The position numbers were made by a program, and so were the translations under genes. The notes below the pieces were generated by a model. The model was not told the DNA's origin. It made no database searches and saw only the letters and a list, made by a program, of their open reading frames with translations. From Panulirus ornatus (taxonomy: Eukaryota > Arthropoda > Malacostraca > Decapoda > Palinuridae): a stretch of 64,000 nucleotides of DNA. Shown here in pieces: positions 59,284-64,000 of this stretch (its first letter is position 1; each line of letters opens with the position of its first letter). The DNA is taken from contig NC_092231.1 of the NCBI RefSeq assembly GCF_036320965.1, forward strand, positions 27,827,894 through 27,891,893, read 5' to 3'.

Positions 59284-59625
59284 GGTCGTACCGTCGTACA
59301 TGAGGGTCGTACTGTCGTGCTCAAGGGTCGTACTCTCGTGCTCAAGGGTCGGTCCGTCGTACTAAAGGGGGGTCGTACTCTCGTGCTCAAGGGTCTTTCC
59401 GTCGTGCACAACGGTCATATCGTCGTGCTCAAGGGTCGTACCGTCGTGCATAAGGGTCGAACTGTCGTGCTCAAGGGTCGTACTGTCGCGCTCAAGGGTC
59501 GTTCCGTCGTGCACAACGGTCATATCGTCGTGCTCAAGGGTCGTACTGTCGTGCTCAAGGGACGTTCCGTCGTGCACAACGGTCAAACCGTTGTGCTCAA
59601 GGGTCGTATCGTCGTCCTCAGGGAT
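59284..59625. repeat. 21-bp minisatellite
   Basis: GGTCGTACTGTCGTGCTCAAG and the variant GGTCATATCGTCGTGCTCAAG, with GTTCCGTCGTGCACAAC units, repeat about 16 times. Since the period is seven codons, long frames on both strands stay open (168 aa plus, 99 aa minus). These are not genes. Confidence 0.95.
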
Positions 59626-60049
59626 GGGGTGACAGGTGTTCAACAGAGGACCCAGCAACACCTCACAGCTGTAGCCACAGCTGCGACAGCTTCCAGCCAG
59701 TCCCGCTGTAGTGGTGGCTGACCCTCACCAACAACACAGGTTGTGAAGCCCAGGATGTCCACATCAACAGGGCGTTGCGCAGAACAGGTGTTCACCTGAG
59801 CAGCAAATCCAGAGCTGGGGGGGCCCAGTGGAAGCATCCAGCTGGTACACAGGAGAGCAATGCTTATATGCGAATACCATGATCGACGGACCCAGAGGGT
59901 TGTCTGCGAGGCGAGAACCGTGGGTCAAGATACATGATGGCAGCCGCTGCTCAAGCCCTTGACAACATATATCTAACCGTGGTTCTTAAAGACGTTCTTT
60001 TAATGGTCTGTCACTCAAAAGGGATTGCCTGAATACCGAGTCTTACTTA

Positions 60050-60290
60050 TACCTTGGTATACCGAAGGTCTTCTAGCCCCCCACAGCTGGGTCTGGGACC
60101 CTCCCTTACCTTACGTATACCTTATGATGGTTTGGGAGGTATTCTACCCCCACAGCTGGGTCTGGGACCGTACCTTACCTTACGTATACCTTACGATGGT
60201 TTGGGAGGTCTTCTACCACCACAGCTAGGTCTGGCACCTTACCTTACCTCACTCATACATTATCATGTTTTATGAGGTCTTCCACTCCCG
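60050..60290. repeat. 69-bp tandem repeat, about 3.5 copies
   Basis: Units contain CTTACCTTACGTATACCTTA, GATGGTTTGGGAGGTCTTCT and ACCCCCACAGCTGGGTCTGG. Confidence 0.88.
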
Positions 60291-60739
60291 CAGTTCGGCC
60301 TGAGACCAAGCTGTCGTGGTGTGCCTTTGTTTAGCTTGGCTGCTGGAGGCCGCGAGTGGTAGGCACTTCATCCTCCACAGCCTGCTGGTCTGATGCTCTC
60401 TGTACGTACTTGTGAAAACCTTGAAAAATATCTGGACAGTGTCGTGACCAGACCATTCCTAATGGTTGCTAGCCATCACACAGTTATGACCTCTGGATGT
60501 TTACAACGTCTTCCTCATCGACCATCTGGCATTTTCTAATTGTAGTGATGATAGTCTAAAGGTTCTCGCATGGCTGCAGATCCGACGGGGAACAACTTAA
60601 AAGTGGCAACCATACCTTCTAGGGTTTTCGCAGTGTAAAAAGCGTCATACCACTCTCCTGTCTGTGCCCTAGAGCGAACAGTCTAGCGATCTTAGCTACT
60701 GACAGCAGTGTCCATCTGTGGCAGCAGTCCCGCTCTATG

Positions 60740-61166
60740 TATGTACTGCAGCAGGCGGGTGCGGTGGTCAGTGTACCCTCAGTGTTTAAACCAACTGGAC
60801 AACCTGTCGGTTCATTTTGCCCGGGGGATGATAGCAGCGTCAGGCTGGGGTGTGTGTGTGTCTGCATGGCCTGTCATCCGGGCCAGAGTTGTCATTTAAG
60901 ACCTTCCCATCCATTACGGCCAGTGTGGTGGTGTTTACCCTTGCCTGTTTCCCCTCCGCGCCACACCGTGCAATGTGACACACAATCCGATAATAATATT
61001 TGCTCATTGTGCTCAGGAAAGAACCACTCATGGAGAGAATGCCAAACACATTACCGAAAAAAATGCCTCCACTGCAAATAAAAAAGCTCACCCAGCTACA
61101 GCAATGATATTTGATCTCAGGAAAATAAAAAAAAAAAGGAAAACGAGAATAATTGAACCGAAATAA
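60740..61166 (+). pseudogene. Gag-like (LINE ORF1) zinc-knuckle relic
   Basis: The frame at 60737-61081 ends with CSLCSGKNHSWREC, an exact CX2CX4HX4C zinc knuckle, followed by KKCLHCK and a stop. The continuation KKAHPATAMIFDLRKIKKK is in the next frame (60975-61166), so a frame shift splits a second knuckle. Paired knuckles before a basic tail are typical of the ORF1/gag protein of Jockey-type LINEs. It could belong to LINE family C, but no physical link is seen. Confidence 0.6.
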
Positions 61167-61219
61167 AATCCGGCCCAAGCCTCTCTTTCTCACAAGTAAC
61201 AAAACACACCCGGTCCAAA

Positions 61220-61224
<5 letters not shown>

Positions 61225-61286
<62 letters not shown>
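61225..61286. repeat. (CT)n microsatellite
   Basis: About 30 CT units. Confidence 0.97.
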
Positions 61287-61290
<4 letters not shown>

Positions 61291-61435
61291 ATAACAGGTG
61301 ATACATAAGGGAGGGAAATATCTGTCAGGTGTCGGGCGGGATAGTCGGCCCACTGAGCAGGCTGGCCAGGCAGAGTGCGGTACACAGACAACATGCCACC
61401 ATGAACCACGGAGGCCCAAGATGACTGCACACTTG

Positions 61436-61641
61436 ACCTGCAGCCATCAGGACCACTGTGGGATGTACAGTGGGGAAATGTAAGAAGATCCTGGATAAGT
61501 ATTGACAAGGTGGACCACACCAGCCAGGTTACGTGGACCTGCAGCCATCAGGAGGACCACTGTGGGATGTACAGTGGAGAAATGTAAGAAGGTCCTGGAT
61601 AAGTATTGACAAGGTGGACCACACCAGCCAGGTTACGTGGA
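61436..61641. repeat. Tandem duplication of a 101-104-bp unit
   Basis: ACCTGCAGCCATCAGGACCA to CCAGCCAGGTTACGTGG occurs twice in a row. The second unit has a 3-bp GGA insertion and few substitutions. Confidence 0.93.
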
Positions 61642-62235
61642 CCTGCGGGCTGCGGCTTTTAACAGTTTGGTCGACCAACGACTCGACTGAGAAGTTCGGA
61701 CGCATCCCGAGCTGTGGTGTGGGGTAGAAGACCACACATGACTGCTGTAGGTAGAGTTCTACACCGTTAGGATGTTCCTCTTGTGTTAACTTTACATTTC
61801 ATCATTGCAAGGTGTCATTTGTCCAAAATCATTCAGAAAAGGATTCAATTCTTTTTGCATCGTAGGTGTGTAGGATGTTATCATGGTAAAGTTTAAGAGT
61901 TCTCTAAGGTTATTTCCAATTTGTTACACAGTTTTTTGTTGCTGGTGAATGTGATGATTTTCATATATTTTCAATTATCGCTCGCGAGTCTTGATTTCAC
62001 TTTCCAATATTTTCCCTCTGGCTCGGCCGAGTGCGAGATCCTGGTGCCCTGGTGGCTCTGTTTATTTCATTTCTGGAACATGTCAGAAGACTAGGACTCT
62101 TCTGTGTGGTCGCTCGTCCACATCACTGCTACCCACAAGTTTGTCAGCGACCACGCTCTCTCCTGCTAACTAGACTAACGTCTCTTGAACAAGATATGGC
62201 TGGGATAAGATACCTCAGACCCTCAGTAAAGGTCT

Positions 62236-62722
62236 ACCTCAGGTGAAGCCCAGGATCTGTTGGTGAGACCCAGCATCTGTTGGTGAAGCCCAGCATCCGT
62301 TGGTGAAGCCCAGCATCCGTTGGTGAAGCCCAGCATCCGTTGGTGAAGCCCAGCATCTGTTGGTGAGACCCAGTATCTGTTGGTGAGGCTCAACATCTGT
62401 TGGTGAGGTCCAGCATCAGTTGGTGAGACCCAGCATCTGTTGGTGAAGCCCAACCATCTGTTGATGAGACCTAGCATCTATTGGTGAAGCCTAGCATCTG
62501 TTGGTGAAGCCAACCATCTGTTGGAGAGACCCAGCATCTGTTGGTGAGACCTAGCGTCTGTTGGTGAGACCTAGCATCTATTAGTGAAGCCAACCATCCG
62601 TTGGTGAGACCCAGCATCTGTTGGTGAGACCTAGCGTCTGTTGGTGAAGCCAACCATCCGTTGGTGAGACCTAGCATCTGCTGGTGAAGCCTACCATCTG
62701 TTGGTGAAGCCTACCATCTGTT
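62236..62722. repeat. 21-bp minisatellite, about 23 copies
   Basis: The unit GTTGGTGAAGCCCAGCATCTG repeats with GAGACC and CCAACC variants. It reads as heptapeptide repeats (TNGCWAS-like) on the minus strand only because 21 is a multiple of three. Confidence 0.96.
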
Positions 62723-62990
62723 GGGCATTGCACCTGGTCAGCACCGGTGTCTGGGTAACGCACCCGCGCACCTGATCAGCCTCTCTCAGCTGGGCAAGGT
62801 GAGAGGAATCCAGTGTTTTCCCACACTCGCTCCAGCAAGACAGGTTCTTCACCATGGAAGTAGGAACGAGTCATTGTTCTGGATTCACCTGAGGATCAAC
62901 CCGTGGGGATGATGGCGCCACACAGGATGGGATATTGTAATCAGACAGAAATCTGTCTTCACGACCACGATCATTAACATATCCGTCGGT

Positions 62991-63270
62991 GGCCCACTTG
63001 GTCAAGCGGTTCACAATCCTTCTTTCCAGTGGCCCACTTGGTCAGGCGGTTCACAATCCTTCTTTCCAGTGGCCCACTTGGTCAGGCGGTTCACAATCCT
63101 TCTTTCCAGTGGCCCACTTGGTCAAGCGGTTCACAATCCTTCTTTCCAGTGGCCCACTTGGTCAAGCGGTTCACAATCCTTCTTTCCAGTGGCCCACTTG
63201 GTCAAGCGGTTCACAATCCTTCTTTCCAGTGGCCCACTTGGTCAGGCGGTCCACAATCCTTCTTTCCAGT
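62991..63270. repeat. 40-bp minisatellite, seven near-identical copies
   Basis: GGCCCACTTGGTCAAGCGGT plus TCACAATCCTTCTTTCCAGT repeats exactly seven times (280 bp). Only an A/G switch at one site and a T-to-C change in the last unit are seen. Frames over it are array products. Confidence 0.97.
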
Positions 63271-63887
63271 CACTATGACCCTGGAAGCAGTGGTGTGGCG
63301 TGGCTTCCCTGCGTGTGCCGTTGTCCTGCTCAACCCAGCGATTGTGGAGACAATGATCATGAGAACCACAATGCCGTCAGCAGTCGCTCGACTCCCGAGC
63401 ATTATGGTACTAAATTTCCACATTTGACAGAAATACGTCCCGAAAACACCGACGCTGGATTCTTCTTCGCCATCTCACTAATGGGCAGAATAACTTGGAG
63501 GTAAACCTGGAGGTAAACCTGGAGGTAGACCAAGGAAGGTGTGGCCAGCCAGACCTCACCAGCCACCCTCCTTCTGCTACCTGAGCAGCGGCGAAGACGA
63601 GCATGACCCAAAGTCAAGTGGGCGAGACCAGGAGTGGGTCACACCAGGTACTGATGACGGCAGTACACACGTGTACACTCATACTCCAGCCCTCGAGTGT
63701 ACACCTCCCTCCCAATACTGCACAAGAGGAAATGACACACACACACACACACGTTCGATAGCTCGACCAATGGAGGTGGGGGAAATTAAACTATATTTTT
63801 CAGCGTGTCCGTGGGAGGGAGGAGCCGGCAGTGAAATGAGCAGTAAGAACAGCGTAGCAATTAGTGTGCAGTGATAAAAGAGTTTTG

Positions 63888-63908
63888 AGGGAGGGAGGGA
63901 GGGAGGGG
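63888..63908. repeat. (GGGA)n short tract
   Basis: Five GAGG units lie just upstream of the candidate start codon at 63912. Confidence 0.85.
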
Positions 63909-63911
63909 TAG

Positions 63912-64000
63912 ATGGCGATGCGTGGAGCGGAGGGCAGCGCACCGGCCAAGGAAAAACTGGTCGTCTGGCTGCTGGAACACGACATGGGAAAGATCAACGA
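63912..64000 (+). CDS. Possible N-terminal coding exon, runs off the window
   Basis: From ATG at 63912 the frame is open to the window end. It reads MAMRGAEGSAPAKEKLV then VWLLEHDMGKIN. The ATG context (GTAGATGGCG) is reasonable. The composition is protein-like, with a small Ala/Gly-rich start and then an amphipathic segment. A TGATAAAAGAG stretch about 45 bp upstream could be a weak TATA element. I do not recognise the family, and 29 codons open by chance is not rare. Confidence 0.33.
   Translation, partial: MAMRGAEGSAPAKEKLVVWLLEHDMGKIN

Noticed and set aside
59215..59721. 168-aa Val-rich repeat protein
   Set aside because: It is a translated 21-bp minisatellite with an equally long frame on the other strand.

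Overview
This is a repeat-rich stretch of a large animal nuclear genome, most likely an arthropod and plausibly a decapod crustacean. The evidence is very long (TA)n, (GT)n and (CT)n microsatellites, many degraded non-LTR retrotransposons with arthropod-like reverse transcriptases, AT-rich single-copy DNA, tRNA-derived SINEs, and isolated short exons with GT/AG splice sites. The species cannot be named from the sequence. There are no bacterial-style operons and no CRISPR array. Most long open frames are translated microsatellites, minisatellites or antisense shadows of retrotransposon genes.

Layout. 1-1.85 kb: AT-rich, no gene seen. 1.9-24.8 kb: a retrotransposon graveyard dominated by one non-LTR (LINE) family with about a dozen copies on both strands, and by a ~235-bp non-autonomous partner whose 3' tail and tail hairpin match the LINE. 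An LTR-element remnant sits inside one LINE copy. The same region holds a tandem tRNA-Ala-like SINE array and a pogo/Tigger transposase relic. 24.8-25.2 kb: a second, Jockey-like RT relic. 26.7-29.7 kb: a decayed Ty3/Gypsy pol (protease, RT, RNase H, integrase) on the minus strand. 30-51 kb: mainly unique AT-rich DNA with several minisatellites, a candidate signal-peptide exon at 33.79 kb, and a CR1/Jockey-like LINE with endonuclease and RT at 45.3-48.2 kb. 48.7-50.9 kb: a 2-kb minisatellite. 51.0-51.6 kb: a possible solo LTR. 52.2-53.7 kb: another LINE copy and a foldback element. 54-64 kb: the most gene-like part, with two homologous protein-kinase exons, a GC-box/TATA/CRE promoter-like segment, several minisatellites, a gag-like zinc-knuckle relic, and a possible translation start that runs off the window end.

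The most interesting signal is a pair of 75-nt exons on the minus strand (57029-56955 and 56348-56274). Both encode the same piece of a Ser/Thr protein kinase (subdomains IV-V, HPNIVQLL ... VYLV[I/M]EL). They have equal lengths, identical splice phases and consensus splice sites, which is the signature of mutually exclusive exons. The swap would change the kinase gatekeeper residue (Ile versus Met). The other exons of this gene were not found in the window.
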